Origin: Acanthochromis polyacanthus
Taxonomy: Eukaryota > Chordata > Actinopteri > Pomacentridae
Length of the DNA stretch: 64,000 nt
Assembly: GCF_021347895.1 (NCBI RefSeq)
Contig: NC_067122.1
Coordinates: forward strand, 36,364,215 to 36,428,214
Reading direction: 5' to 3'
Shown: positions 1-14,100 of the stretch, piece by piece
Layout of the letters: each line of letters opens with the position of its first letter
How positions within the stretch are numbered: position 1 is the stretch's first letter
Made by a program: the position numbers and the translations under genes
Notes under the pieces: model-generated
Seen by the model: only the letters and a program-made list of their open reading frames with translations
Told to the model about the DNA's origin: nothing
Databases searched by the model: none

Positions 1-424
1 CTGCATGAAACAGATTACTTCTTTTTGGTCAACATAAGTTCTGTTGTGAAATTTGTCCATGCAAAATGATTTGTTTGCAATCAAATCTTCCTTTTCAGTG
101 TTTCTCTGCAGTTCCTCTGTCAGTTTGCTGCAGAACCAGCATTTCAACTATGTGACATGTAATTTAAGCTTAAATTAGATTGAATTATGATCTATCAGAC
201 TAACTTCTCTCTGAGATTATTCTTTGAAAATGAGTCAAAGCTGTGCTATGATGTGTTTGAGTTGATTTGTTTTACTGCACATTGACCTTCTACAGATGTG
301 AGTACTGCTGAAATGATAAATAGTGCAGCTCTGCTTCCTAACATCTTCAGTAAAGTCTGATATTTGCTGACCAGAAAGGAAATATTCAGCAGCTTCACAG
401 AGATCACTTTTCCTGCTCTCTCAC

Positions 425-3042
425 CTGCTTTTGATCCCACTTGAAGTCAGGAAGGAGGACAAATCCAACCTGTGGGTCTGGATCTTCATAGACTATCCTG
501 TCGGCCTCGGCCTTCTTCTCCAGGATGTTGTAAACCCACTGAAGGAAGACAAATGATGGGAAAACGTAAAGGTGTGCAGTACAAAGAGTAGCAGAGGAGG
601 TTATTCCAGGATGCTGACCTGCATGCTGAAGCTCTGTTTCTGGATGTAGGCCAGCGTGATGGACTGATAGTCTTCTGCTGTTTCCTCCACCAGGAAACTC
701 TCCTGACGCTGGTATTTCTTCACATGTTTCTCTGTAGCCGGACAGACGACTGTGGTCTTAATCTCTGCGGGACAGAAACAAACAGGTTAAAATCACTTTC
801 CTCTTGCCTGAAAAATCCAGACTGACTTTATTTATGTATTAATATAAATACAAATAAAGGCAGTCTGGCATTGCGATGACAGGAGACAATTTCAAAAAGG
901 AGGGGCTAACGAATGCAGCTTGAACGAGAAGGAACCAATCAGCGTAACACGGATGTGACGCACAAACAAATCGACCTTGAAGTCCATGTAGTCCAAACAA
1001 CAATGGCATGCAGCCGAGAAAGCGTCGCGGTGAATGATTACTGCCGTTTTTGTCACAAAAATCTGCGAATACATGGGGTACTCTCAAGTACAACACTTAT
1101 TTTTGAAAAGGTTACGCAACAAAAGACTCCTTCCGAACAATTAGCGGTGTTAGGAATAACTTTGTTAATGTCTGTGTTTGGTTACGGGAGGTGCGCAGGT
1201 GTTTTATGGGTAATCCAGGTGCTGAAGATGACACAGCATTAACTCCCTCCTCCCGTGCTATGATTGGTCGTACCAAACTTTCCCGGGAGGGAAATGCGAT
1301 TCAATTCGCACAATGCCAAACTGATTCTCCTGTATCTCCTAACATGGAGAGAGGAGATTACATGGAGATTCAGTTTGGATTTTCCAAGCTAGCTTTCCTC
1401 CACAGGGCTGGACAATGAAGTGTATTAAACCTAATGACCGACATCAGGCTGAGGCCACATGAAGCTGTTAGGTCAAACAAAAGTGTCTGCATGTGGTTGT
1501 CACAAATGTTTGATGGGTCAAGAGCTGCAAACAATCATCCTAAATCAACATAAGGAATTAAAAAAATATTGAACAACTTGAAACCAACACTGGTGCCAAA
1601 GCAGGAAGAAAAACTGGGGGAAGAAAATGGAGATTGTGAATCTGTAATACTGGAAACACACAAATAATAAAAATAGATGGTTTCTTCTACTTGGATGAGA
1701 TCATCTACCAATGTTTTTGTTTTTGTGCTACAACTTGTGGTAAAAGCTCAATCCCTTATAAAATTAATTTCTAATATGCGATATTATAAAGTATTCTATA
1801 TATTTTGCTTTGTATTATTGTCACACGTGATTTACAAAATAGCACTAATGCCTTTAGCATTTTTATTGTTAAAACGCACTCAAAGGTTTGTTCCTTTTTT
1901 ATTTTAGTTCACTTATAATAGGAGATTCTTGGATATGCTTGTCAAACATTGCAGATTCTGAATTTCATGTCTTTAACAGATCCTGAGATATTGTTGCTTA
2001 AACAGAGCTTTAATTTCAATGTGTACAAAATGTGCTGAAAGTGGGTGGACAGTAACATTTTTAAAAATTGTGGAGAGTACTTGAGATGTGAAGCTATATT
2101 TTCACAAATATCTTTTAAATACGCACATATTATGCTCTATACAACGAGATCAGTGATGGTTTGAGCAGAAATAACAATAATAATAATGATAATCTTAGAT
2201 GGAATTACCACACTGGACCAGTTCATGGGGCAACATAAGGTGAACTTTAAGCTCCCTTGCGAACCATCAGTCCTGCTTTATGGTTCAGTCCTCAGGTGGA
2301 ACAACATGACAACTGAATGTGTATATTTGGGGTTGTACCATTAAGGTGAGGGGGGGCCTGCAGCCGATACGTGCTGTAGATGTCGTTTCTCATCTCCAGC
2401 TTGAGTGAGGAGCCACTAAAGAGCTCATCCAGAGAGTCCTGTCTGATGGGAGTCTTCTCCAGGATCACCACAGCATCCTGATCAGTCACCTGAGGATAAG
2501 AAGACAGTTCAACACTTCAGCTTCCAAAACAAATAACTGTACATTTATTCTCTATACTGCAGTCAAACTCGCTTCGACTGGATTAATCCTCGCCATAAAG
2601 CACTTGATTACAACGGCAGATTTATCTCTACACCAGCGTAATAACGCACTAATCACCATTTGCTCTTATTTTGAAATATCATACCGGAAGTGAATGCTAT
2701 ATTTTAGCTTTCCGAACTACTCGCTCCAGTTTGAATGAATATATTAATAGAAATCTTTCCCCCTACCTCTCAGGTTTACAAACAAAGTCACAACAAGCCA
2801 AACATCGACTACAAACAAAGCAAAGTGAGCCAACTGTACAGAAACAGAACCTTTCCGTGGATGAAGATGGTTTTCTCTCGGGCGGAGTCATTCAACACGG
2901 CGGACGTTTTAAAAGCAGACAGAATATTTTCACTTTCAGCTTCCTGTCGGCCGTTTTCATGGTCAGGTTTCAGCTTCTTTACTTCCACGTTTAAATCATC
3001 AGGTCCGCTGTCTGTTTGTCTTTTAGCCGCCGAGTCTGCCAT
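425..3042 (-). CDS. dcps: Scavenger mRNA decapping enzyme, first four coding exons (partial)
   Basis: DcpS is a HIT-family pyrophosphatase that hydrolyses the cap left after 3'-5' mRNA decay. Coding exons on the minus strand are 2851-3042 (ATG at 3040-3042), 2339-2489, 619-764 and 425-538; all have GT-AG borders and compatible phases (192, 151, 146 and 114 nt). Translations match the vertebrate N-terminal domain: [10 protein letters not shown] ends exon 1, [10 protein letters not shown] and NDIYSTYRL lie in exon 2, [15 protein letters not shown] in exon 3 and [16 protein letters not shown] in exon 4. The C-terminal half with the HIT catalytic triad is not here, because 1-424 reads as intron, so the gene continues to the left of the window. 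It is head to head with ids, whose start is about 2 kb away. The frame is clean, with no stops inside exons. Confidence in the identity is high; the start is the first ATG of the frame, and MADSAAK fits the family N-terminus. Confidence 0.93.
1003..1170 (+). pseudogene. Zinc-finger start of a transposon-like ORF in dcps intron 2
   Basis: A plus-strand reading frame inside dcps intron 2 starts at an ATG at 1003 and reads [20 protein letters not shown], followed by LRIHGVLSS and [11 protein letters not shown]. The CxxC pair followed by LRI/V-G and a later SERL/SEQL-LGI block resembles the N-terminal zinc-associated domain found in many repeated fish ORFs. The coding likeness fades after about 1165 with no splice site I can defend. 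I read it as the surviving first exon of a transposon or of a transposon-derived gene copy. It could also be chance, because it is short. Confidence 0.35.
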
Positions 3043-3744
3043 GTTCCTGCTGGTGGAACCAAAGATCGTCTGTGTGGATAGGATATCCCACTCAATTCTC
3101 CGAACCGAACATCGCGCATGCGCATACGTTTCGAGAGTATTTTCTATCATTTTAATTCTTTTTAAAACAATAACCTTATTGCTCTCCAACAAAGAGGATT
3201 TCGGGTAGCTTTAAAGCAATAAGCACTTTCTGTTTTTTAAATTTTAATAGTGTTAACTATATTGGATTTATCATCAGACATACTTAATTTACTAATTATT
3301 TTTTACTACTGTACTTTCGAAAACAGTGTTTTTCAGACATGCACTCCTTTCTGATAATCTGTTAGCATTTTAACCTGTCAATTTCTTGTCTGCATTAGCG
3401 CCTTTTTCTACATTTTAGCAGTGATATTGGTCCAAAAAACACCACAGTGAGGAAAAGACACAGTTTGCGTGCCGAAACCCAGATCTCATTTACTTTGCCC
3501 CTAAAATTTTACACCTTTATTTTACACCTTCATATTTTTGTAGTATTAGAGTTTTACTGCAGTATAAACAGATGATAACAGAGTAGATTAATGAGACCCA
3601 TCAGTTGAAGTTGAATTTGTTGCTTCCAGCCATTTGTCTGTCCTCTGAGTTTCTGAAATATCTACAGCAGCAGGTATTAAATAAATGCTCTGGATCAGCA
3701 TATATGACAGCATGTACCAGTTCCCGCCAATATCCAGCAACTTC

Positions 3745-4075
3745 ACACAGACATCAAAGGGGAGTGGACCCCACAATAAAACAAACTGCACCTTTCAGTG
3801 TCCTTTTATTGTGGGCAGTCTAAGGCACACCTGTGCACTAATCATGGTGTCTAATCAGCATCTTGATATGGCACACCTGTGAGGTGGGATGGATTATCTC
3901 AGCAAAGGAGAAGTGCTCACTGTCACAGATTTAGACAGATTTGTGAACAATATTTGAGAGAAATGGTGATATTGTGTATGTGGAAAAAGTTTTACATCTT
4001 TGAGTTCATCTCATAAAAAATGGGAGCAAAAACAAAAGTGTTGCGTTTATATTTTTGTTGAGTATAGTTTCGTCA
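3745..4075. mobile_element. DNA transposon end fragment
   Basis: This stretch matches my memory of a terminal segment that recurs across fish genomes: it contains GGCACACCTGTGAGGTGGGA, a run describing a subterminal region, and ends in GCGTTTATATTTTTGTTGAG at about 4045-4067. Only one end is recognisable, so the element is truncated or its other end has decayed. Assignment to a superfamily is uncertain; Tc1/mariner-like is my best guess. Confidence 0.45.
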
Positions 4076-4884
4076 CAGTTTATCAGTTATAGTAAAGTCA
4101 TTTGCTGCATAGCGATTGCTCTCACGTTGAGTGGTGAGCTCCATTACAACAGCAGGGATAGTCATATTTCACTTTTTGTAAGGTAGAAGGTAACTTATCA
4201 TCACACATGGAAAGATTCTTCACTGTTTAGGAAATTCTGACGCTAGCTACACGTTATTTGGATGCTCGATAGCTTGCTGTTAGTTTAGATTTAGTCTAAA
4301 TTGTGTCGCTCTCCATCAGAGTGGTGGGTATGTCTAAATGAAGACTTGAGGAACATCATTGAAAAGTTTGAATTTGAATGACAGAATGGTCTAATTTTAA
4401 CAGATTTATAAAGCCAGCACTCCCCCAAATATGAAAAGGACTGCTTGGAGTCTCTGATAATTGAACAACACTGCATAATGTTCAAATGTTCATTCTGTGA
4501 ACTGAGCAGTGTTTACGAGAAAATAGTACTTTAATCAGTCTAAGCTCCTAAATGCCACTTCTCCTTTAATTAAGTCATTTTGTGACATTTGTGAGAGTCA
4601 ATAATGCGCAAAGTGAGACCTCATGTCTGCTTTCATATCTCAGCAATATAAAGTTCCCAGAAACAAAAAAAAACTCCTTTAAAGCTTTTCACAATAAAAC
4701 ACTATTCTCTGCTAAAACTCATTTCCAGTTACTTGTGTATATGTGTGGTGGTATTGTACTGCCCAAAGTAAGATAAATATAGTCCAATGACAGACAAAAG
4801 TAACTTTATAAAATAGGAATAAATCATAAATGCCCCTGGCAGAAGTATCAGGAAATACACATACATTGCTTATTATGAATGAGC

Positions 4885-5122
4885 CTGGCGGCGGGTAATA
4901 TTAAAAATGATTGACACATCATTTAACTAATACGATTAGTTCCTAGTGGGAGGGGCGACCGGGGAATGGACCAATGATGAAGCAGCATTCTGTGACACGC
5001 TGATCAGGAAGTTATTTAAAGAAAACAGCCGACACGCTGCGTTGTTTTCCTATTTTTTTTCCCAGCAGACACTGGATGGAAGTTAGCACTATGGAAGAGT
5101 AACTCAGGGATATTGTGTCTTT
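4885..5122 (+). promoter_or_regulatory. Probable ids promoter and 5' leader, with a tiny uORF
   Basis: A CpG-richer block with a CCAAT box near 4970 and a TTATTTAAAG motif near 5012 lies just upstream of ids. A three-codon upstream ORF (ATG GAA GAG TAA, 5091-5102) has A at -3 and G at +4. The ids ATG at 5123 has T at -3, and the in-frame ATG at 5144 has A at -3, so the leader may regulate which start is used. The transcription start cannot be placed from sequence alone. Confidence 0.45.
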
Positions 5123-8100
5123 ATGCGTGTGAGCAAAATTACAATGTATTTATTCATCCGGATACATTTCCTCCTCCTGCTTATTCACACACTGGCGGCT
5201 GGAGTTGCTGGAAGAACAGGTTAGTAGAGTTTTTAATAGAGGAAAACTGAACTGTTAGCAAAACTTAAAGGACTCTAATGAATTACATTTTGGATGTCGT
5301 AGTATATATATATATATATTTTTTGCCTTATTGAGATTTTAGAAGGATTTGGGTCAAGCAGTAATTGGGTTAGCTCTCATTAAAGTCAATGGGAATTTAA
5401 TGTTTTGTTTATGCTGTTGCAGAGTTAGCAGTTTATTAAATTGACCACATGTGTGGTGCTTTGTTGTCTATGTTTCACTTCCAGAAAATGTAATGGAAGT
5501 GAAACCTGCTAGTTTCTGCAGTGTTTACTTCTAGGTTTCACATGGCTACACTTTTGCGTTAGTTTACCAGGATAATACGCTCTCCTCCAAAAGTATTGGA
5601 ACAGTCAGTCCAATTCCCTTTTTTTTGGTGTAGACTGAAAGCACTTGGGGTTCACCATCAAAAGATGAATATGAGACAAAAGGTTAACATTTCAGGCAAG
5701 TTGTGGCAAAATCAAACTAAACTACTTTACAAAAGGTGGGGAGCAAACACGAAACACCAAGAGAATTCAGGGAACATACGAAGTCCAGAACAAAAAGTGA
5801 TTCAAAAAACAAAAATTAATTAAGCTCTAACCAGGCAAAAACCTAGGGCACATGAGGAACAGTAGAAAAGCAACAGGCAGACAAACAGGAGGTCAAACAG
5901 GCTGGGAATAGCGCTGTTTAATGATGTACAAAAACTTACAGACATGTAAGTACAGACATGAAGCAGACAAGGAACTATGAGGGCATTCTGGCAATTTATT
6001 TCAAACAAAGCGAAACCAAAGAACATGACCGGTTGTGTCTGTTTTCAGAGAGGAAAAATGTCCTTTTCATCATGGCAGACGATTTACGGACGTCGCTGGG
6101 TTGCTATGGCGACACTCTGGTAAAATCACCAAACATTGACCAGCTGGCATCCAAAAGCCACGTTTTTCTAAATGCATATGCACAGGTCAGTCAATTTACT
6201 TCATGTTTACTGTCTGAAATTGTCATTGAATTTGGATGTGAGTCTAACTGGGATTGTTTAACCTCAATAAAATGTCTGAATGCCTATGTTCCTCTCTCAG
6301 CAAGCTGTGTGTGCTCCCAGTCGGATATCCATGTTAACCAGCCGCAGACCAGACACCACCAGACTCTACGACTTCAACTCCTACTGGAGAGTCCATTCTG
6401 GGAACTACACAACTCTGCCACAGTACTTTAAATCTAAAGGGTACTTCACCATGTCTGTGGGCAAAGTGTTTCATCCAGGTGAGATGTCGAGGGAGTAAGA
6501 ACCGCATATTTATGTCTGATTTTGAGCACAATTGATTTAATCTGTCCAGCTCTGTGGCCATAACAGTCATTTTGTTGTGTTTTCTTTTTTGTAGGTATTG
6601 CCTCTAACCACACCGATGATTATCCCTACAGTTGGTCCATCCCTGCTTATCATCCAGCTTCATACAGATTTGAGAAAGAAAAGGTAAGAATAGGAATTAG
6701 TGTCTCTTTGATACTTGGAATATTAAACCAGCGAGTGTTAACTTGAGCTCAGCTATAAAAGGTGTAAATGGAACATGAGAAACCTGGTTGTTCGTAGCCC
6801 TTTGTTCAGGTTTCTGATTATCAGTGCATATGTGTCATATTGTCTCATCATCTCAGCAACTATTAAAGGTTTTTCCTGCATAGAGGAATTCTTGGCCAGT
6901 GCCAAAGGAAAGTCACAAGCACCAGAATGATAAGAATTGAGAGTTTAAAAAACATATTTTAAAAGCTTTAGTTTATTGAGGTTTGTTTACTCAAACATGA
7001 TAGACATTAGACATAAAATGTGTCGATTTCTGCCATATAAGGGAACACAAGCACATTGTCTGTACTAGACGTGAACCAGTCAGGCTTATTGTGATGCACA
7101 GTCACCCTCCAAAGGTCAAGACTGAGCAAGAACAACCACTACCAGCAGAATGATCAGAAACCTGGATGAAGTGATTACATGCTGCAGTATCCTGGTGTTT
7201 GCTGAGTTACTACAGGTAGGATATCCAGGTTCCAAAACCAGAATTAGACTTTAAAAAGAGCTAATTAGCCGATTAGCTGTTTGTTTTCTGTTCAGTCAGA
7301 AAGGCTGCTAAAGAGATTCTCACTTGAAGCGCATCTCAGACATCTCAGTTAGCTTCATCTTCATGACTGATGGAGCCCAACAGATAGAGAATTTTTGGAA
7401 CTGATATCATTTCTCGGGAGCCATGAAATTCTAATTTTGGATGATTTTCACTGGAACTGTCAAATATCTGAATGATCCTGGAGCTCTGTGAATAAGGTAG
7501 ATCTCTGAGCCCGTCCTGAAACCTGTTTTTGCGTCAGTTGGCTCTTGTGAGCTTGTTTGTCTTCGGGATCATCCAGTTTGGAGACAGTCATAAGACAGAT
7601 TGTACATAAGAGCTGGTCTCTATGTGATCTTCCAGATGAGCCATTGTAATAAAGTTGTGTTTTAGACCTTGACTTGGAACGATTCTCTTCTTGCTGTCAT
7701 AATGAAGTACTGTAAATGACTTCCTAGACAGCGCCAACACACACACACACACAAATGATTATTAATTTTTTACCTTACAGCTATGCCAAAGGAAGCTACA
7801 GCCAAATTCTGTCTGCAGGTGTATGACTATAGCAGACGTGCATGCAATAAAAATATGTAGTTTATCACATTTGAATACTGTGACGCTGACAGATGTGCAG
7901 TGAAATTCCACCCTGTCATGATAGTCAACAGTGCCTAGTTTCCTTTTTGGATGGACCTGAACTGCAGCATTTATTAATTTATTAACATGCTGCTTGTGTT
8001 TCTTTTTCAATCTGTATTCTATTTATTGTAGGTTTTTATATTATTTATTTATCATAGGTCTAGCTTAGCTATTTTAGAGTGAATGTTATTCTGCATGATG

Positions 8101-11100
8101 CTGGATTTGGGTATCAAATTTCTTTCCCTAATAAACTGGAACAAATCGCTGACATACTCAAAAACTTGCCTTGAAACATAAGGCTTGTCAGCAGTTGCCC
8201 CCTTTTTACTCCTCTGGTGTCTGTAGCCTCCATCCTGAGTTGCCTTCTAAAACACTGCCAGCATTCAACAGCCAGTCAGTTCTCCAGACTGCTGTCATTG
8301 TGTCGTATACACATTTATTAAGGAAGAGCTGGCTGCCAAAGTAGAGCAATCCAGTGACATCCAGGTCCCCACATATCAATCGCTTTAAATATGCAGACAC
8401 TTACATTCACCCTGTACGCTCATAGTTGCATTTTCATTCCATCTTTTATTTGACTGACTTATAAAGTCTAATAATTTTACGCTGAAGTGCCGATCCTGGT
8501 GATTGACAAGCATAATGTCTGGCTTAAGGCCTGTGTGAATGATAGCGAGACCCTTCGGGCCTTCAAAAAGCTGTCAGCTGACGTGTGATGAGACGGTTCA
8601 GAGTCAGAGACACCAACCTTCTTCCAGACATCAGGTTCCAGAGCTTCCTGTCAGGCATCTCAAACACCAGACAAGTCCTGGAACTTGAACTTTTCTATGA
8701 ATCTCAAGTTTTTCTCCTCAGGTTAAGAGCTCGGTTTGTTTCCAACATTTCCACTTTATTTTGAATTTCGTTATCTTCACATTGTTTGTGGATCTTAATG
8801 TATTTAAGTTCACACACTCGGTAACTTTGGTTAAATGTCCTTCTCCATTAAAATGCAATACAAGGAAACATGCAGAATTAGTGGAGAATATGAGTTCAAC
8901 AGCCTAAATCAGATACAACATTTCTAAAGGAACACGATCTTAAGAGTCAAAATATAAAAAGTGTGAGTAAACGTAACACAATTTATCAATGAACAAATAA
9001 AACAAAATCTATTAATAAGCGGCTTGAAAGAAGGAATAACCGAGGAAATAAAGCAGGCTGGTGTAAATCTAACCAATCAGTCTGAATCCCTAATGTTGTG
9101 GCAGGCAGAGACAAGCTGGACTACAAGAACACAACTGTCCATTATTTGCCCAATACAATGTGGCTTTTTCATTAATCTGTTGGAATGTAAATCACTTAGC
9201 AGTACTCATGGATTGTAAAAGAGGCTGTAGCCACTGTTTTTTAATGAAAAGGTAGTATGAGTGTGAGACGGGTCCCTTACAGTAATAAACCTCAGAATTA
9301 GTGTCTGAATCTGTAGTTCTCCTTTGCTTTGGAGCTTTATGGGCAGTTTCAGCTCATCGTTTAGCTGTTTTGTGTGTATATTTACTGTTGTGGTCCATTC
9401 TCACGAATGTTAATGATGTTTTTTAAGCTGTACAAGGCAGCTGTTCTCATCAAGAAAGCTCTAAAAGCCTACAGTGCCCTGCTTACTCAGCATTTAGCAG
9501 GGAATAACCAGATATTTTCTTCAGTAATTGGTAGAAACTGCAGAAGAACCCAAAAACATAGTTAAGAGAATGAATATTGGACCAAAACATGACTTCTATG
9601 TTGTGGATGTATAAGTACAAGACTGTTTTCAACTGAAAAGACGGCAGTATGATCTCAGCAGTAACCGAGCATGAACTTGACTGCTTCCAGATGTGTAGAG
9701 GAGAGGATGGTAAACTTCATGTCAACCTGCTGTGTGCGGTGAACGTGACGGAGCAGCCAGGAGGAACCCTGCCAGACCTGGAGAGCACCGACGAGGCCAT
9801 GAGGTTACTGAAGAGTCGAGTCAACAGTCACGATCCTTTCTTCTTGGCTGTGGGCTTCCACAAACCACACATACCTTTCAGGATACCACAGGTACCCACG
9901 CTGACTCCTTCTGCACTGACTGAAATGTAACATACGGTTCTGCACAGTCTTATCTCGGTTGATACTGGTAGGGTTGAAGAAGCTCAGAAGGGTTTGGAAT
10001 TTTAGAAAGTCTCATGGACAATTTTATGTACACAAATACACCGTGTCTCTCCAGAAAAACAAAGCTGAAGGACTGAATATGCAGTATAATCAATTTATTC
10101 AATAACCAGTATTTCCCCATTCACTTTGATTCAGTCTTTCAATCATGGAATATACAGGGTTCTTAAGTGTGGATGGTTCTATCTTCCTCCCAGACAGCCC
10201 TAGAGTTCAGTTGATTCATGGTGGTTGGTTGTGGGCTGGTAAAGATGCAACTGTTCAGGATTCCCCAACAGTTCTCAGCTGGGTTGAAGTCAATGGAGTT
10301 TGGTGGCCATTCCCCCTTAAAGCCAGGTAGATGCTCAGAACACCATTGCTGAGTCATACTGGCAGTGTGAGCAGGAGAACCATCTTGCATAAATACCAAC
10401 GTCTGTTAAAAATTTTCTCTTCAGCCACAGGCCCAGATTTTATTTCCTCCTGGCCAAAACTGGAAGTAGCACCTTTTCTAGAAAGTTCTTGGAATAATTT
10501 TGTGCATTAACAGTGGTACCTTGAGGAACAATATGCAGCTCTGACAGACCTGAAGTTCCCCAAACCACACTGTTGGCACTGAATTTCACCTCCTCAGAAG
10601 ATGGTACTTTTTCACCATCATCTGTATGGATTCAGTCGTTTTAGGTGTTGGGAATCAATAGAGAGGGCATTCATCAGAGACAACCCAGTTCTCCCATTAT
10701 TGAGGAGATTATTGAGTCTGGTGAGTAATGGAGTATATTGCCTCTTGTAAGCTTTCAGCCCCATTGTTTCTTTTAATAACAATGCACAGAGCTCTTAGAA
10801 ACATCTTCTCCGTGATCTTTCAGCCTCTAAGTCGCCGGCATGACTGCTGTCTTTTACCCTTGGCCTTGTTGTTGTACCTTTGCCACCACTTCTGCCCCAG
10901 CGGATATTTCTGCCAAAGGCTTGAGCTACTGGCTGATGGGTTTTTCTTGCATTTCGTAGAGCAATGATCTGTGGTTGAATCTCAGACTGAAAAAGGAGGT
11001 TTTCTACCCTCTTGGCCATGGTGACAATGCTTCTAAAATGTATGTTGTGAGGGTAGCGTATTTTGGTCAAGCAAGATATTTATATACTGGGACCTGACAG

Positions 11101-14100
11101 TTTGATCAAACAGTACCTGACTGACCAGATGGAACCCATATTGGTGACAAACAGTCAAACATGTTATTCAGTTGGGAGAACAAACTTTTGGGACATGGTG
11201 TACATGTTATGATACATTTTTCTGTCAAACACACCTCTAAACAGCCCCTTTGTGACAGTGAAGCATCTATAATAATGTGATCTGGCAGCTAAAAAAAAAT
11301 TCAAAAGTTGCCAAAGATCACATACAGTGATTAAAAATTCTGAAGTCATGTTTTTTTTTTTTATATTTAGCTACAGATTGGTTGTGTGTACTCCATGTGT
11401 AATGCATCCTGTGTAGAACCAGAAGCCTCAAAAAGTTGCAAAATACATAAGTAAAGCTGCAGTGAAGCAAATGTTTCTGTTTTGGTTGACACGTTGGATG
11501 CATTCCGATATGTACACAACAACTACTATATAGTACAACAAAAAATGATTCAGTATGTCCCAATACACAGTATGTCCAGTGTAGTAAGCCAAAAATACTA
11601 GGATGTCTTAATACATCTGGTTGTATTTTGCAGTTTGCAAACAAACCTGTGTTTCTGGCAGTTGTGATCTACAATCCTCAGTGGATCATAAATACATCAC
11701 GGTGTCTTGAGTGACTATAAGCAAAACCTGAGCTGCTAAGAGCGGATGACAGATGACAGCTCATCTCACAAAAACATGGAGACAGTCAGAGCTTAAGACG
11801 CAATGTTTTGGCAAAATGGTGTGTTGTAAGTGTATACATTGTCAAGTGGAGCCTGTTCTTTGAGATCCCAGGAGCAACCACTACCTAAATAAAGGTTTTA
11901 AGCAGACCAATGAAAAGCTAAAATGACAAACTATATAAGTTAACCACATGCTTATGCTTGAGGCAAGAATGATTTTCATAGGCTGATATATATTCTAAAA
12001 TGATGATTGTGATAGAATAGAATGATTTAAAGTGAGTTATTTGATCATAGGAGGATGTGATGATTAAGAAGTGATTATATGTAAAAGCACTGTGTATGAG
12101 GAGAAGTAGCCTATTTTGAACTGCGCGTTTACAAAAAAACGGAACTACAATGCTGGGGAAATCTTGGCCTGTGAGGAGTGTGTGCGCATTTCCAAATATG
12201 GTTATAGGAAGCACATGGAGAATGTCTTAACCATTTTCCATGTGCCTTGAATGACTTCACCATTCTCAATGTGCCTTGACTAGGCCTTGACAATGTGTGT
12301 AATTGTTGTGAGCCTGATAGTTGAGCAACTGAGCGTACAGATAATGTGTGTGTATTAGAAGATGAGCGTATAAAAGAGAGAGACGGAGACACTGAATTCG
12401 GAGTTCTCCCCCGGGGAGAGTTGTTCCCCGGAGATGTCATAGAGCTGCTACAGACATCGTTGCTGAGACCCAGAGGAGTCATCACCGGACTTTCTGCCAA
12501 AGGACGAGATGACATCACTGGACTTGGGCTGCAGAGTTCTTTGAGGACGTCGTTGGAAGAAAAGTTGTTCTAACTTTGTTCAAAAGAAGACCACTCTCTG
12601 CTGAAAGGAGAGCCCTGATCGGTCTGCGATTCTAATGAGGGGAGAAAAGAGAAATCCACCACACCCCAGAAGGCAGTGGAGGCAGCAACAAGGAGCTGCT
12701 CTCATCCTTGATTTTTTTTTTTTTTATTAAATGGGCCCAAAACTCAATGTTAGTGTGCCATTGTGGGGCACCGGTCCCCGGGGTGATGGGTGAGATGGCT
12801 TGTTGCTGGACCCTAGGGGTCCCTTGTTTCCTTTCCTCCCTTGGGTCTTGCCTGGTGGTCTGCATCGCTGAGTAGTCACCCTCGGGATTCACATCCTCCT
12901 CGGATTCCTCTCGCTCATGCAGATGCAGTTTCTTCACCACACTTCCTGATGGATTTTCTTCTTTCCATACCACAAGGGACTTGTTTGGAGGTCAGCTCTG
13001 GATGTAGCTGTGTTCTTCTTCAGGTTAGCCTCTGGTTTGGGTCGTGTCACCGGGTGTGGATGACTTTCTCGCTCGGCCGGCTCTGGTAACTTCAGATCCT
13101 TCCTCTTCTTCCTCTACCGGTCGGTCAGTCTTCCTCTTTGCCTTGAGGCCGCTTGCCCCTTCTGCATCTCTGCAAGTCTTTAGCACTTGGTCTCTCCATT
13201 CCTTGTTCTGGGTCGGAGAGGTTATGATTACCAGTTGCTTTATTCCATTGCAGACCTCATGTTCCATCATCTGGCACCTCACTGCTCTAGTGGCTGCTTC
13301 TTATGCCACTTCCCATGGCAGCGTGTTGGATCTGACTCCATCAACACTGATTACCACTCTTGTGTAGCATAGCTCATTTGCCTTTCCCAGCCCCCTGGCC
13401 ATGACGTGTTGTGGTTTCTTCCTGTATGCCTCAATGTCACCTCCATCACGATATTCTTCTTCTATCAAATGTATTATTGAGTAGTAGCGTGATTCGCCCC
13501 CACTGGTCACCACCACAGATCTGCTCCCATCTGGTCACACTCTATTCTCCTTGCTTGCATCTCCTGCTTCTCTCTTATAGGTATTACCTGCTCTTTTGTG
13601 CAGGGCTTTCCTGAAGGTGGAATTTCTGACTTTTAAGGTTGAGGAGGTTATTACCAGTAGTGCATCTGCGTGGTACTCCCATGAATCTCCTTCGATGTAA
13701 TAGGCTGTTGCCCCCGTCTGATCATTGACCTTATTGCCCCCGGTGGGCAGTGGTGGCAGGTCAGGGAGATTCCTTTCGGCTCTATCCCTCGCTGTCCCAT
13801 CCTCCGCTGGGCCTTCCTTGGGCAGTCGACTCGTAGTTCTGTAGACTTTATTAAGTGTCCCCAGGGCTTGGGTCACGTCCTCCGTTGCTTGTACCCTAGT
13901 TTGGGCCTCGGAGGTCATCTTAAGGTGGCCCCATGCGGAGCTCTGAGGCGTGGGATGTGGAGGGTTCCGTCTGCTGAGCTCCAGGTGCAATGGGAGCTGG
14001 TCGCGGTCCGGCTCATCCGATTCACTGCCCGCCTCTCCTTCATCTGACTCGGAGGTAGAGTCTGACTTGGTCTGGACACTCTGCTGGTCCTCGTCTGTGG

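Larger units (their letters stand above)
3043..5122. other. Head-to-head dcps/ids intergenic region
   Basis: About 2.1 kb separates the two divergent start codons. It must hold both promoters. Apart from a transposon end (about 3745-4075) I see no coding sequence. The ids-proximal part (4885-5050) is richer in G+C and CpG than its surroundings and carries a CCAAT box in GACCAATGATG near 4970. No convincing TATA box is visible for dcps. Confidence 0.6.

Noticed and set aside
2735..3208. Plus-strand 157-codon frame across the dcps first exon
   Set aside because: It is the complement of dcps exon 1 and its promoter; dcps exon 1 has clear homology and splicing.
12396..12573. Possible plus-strand short protein after the TATA-like site
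   Set aside because: 75 codons without similarity; kept only as a promoter-like context for the antisense frame.
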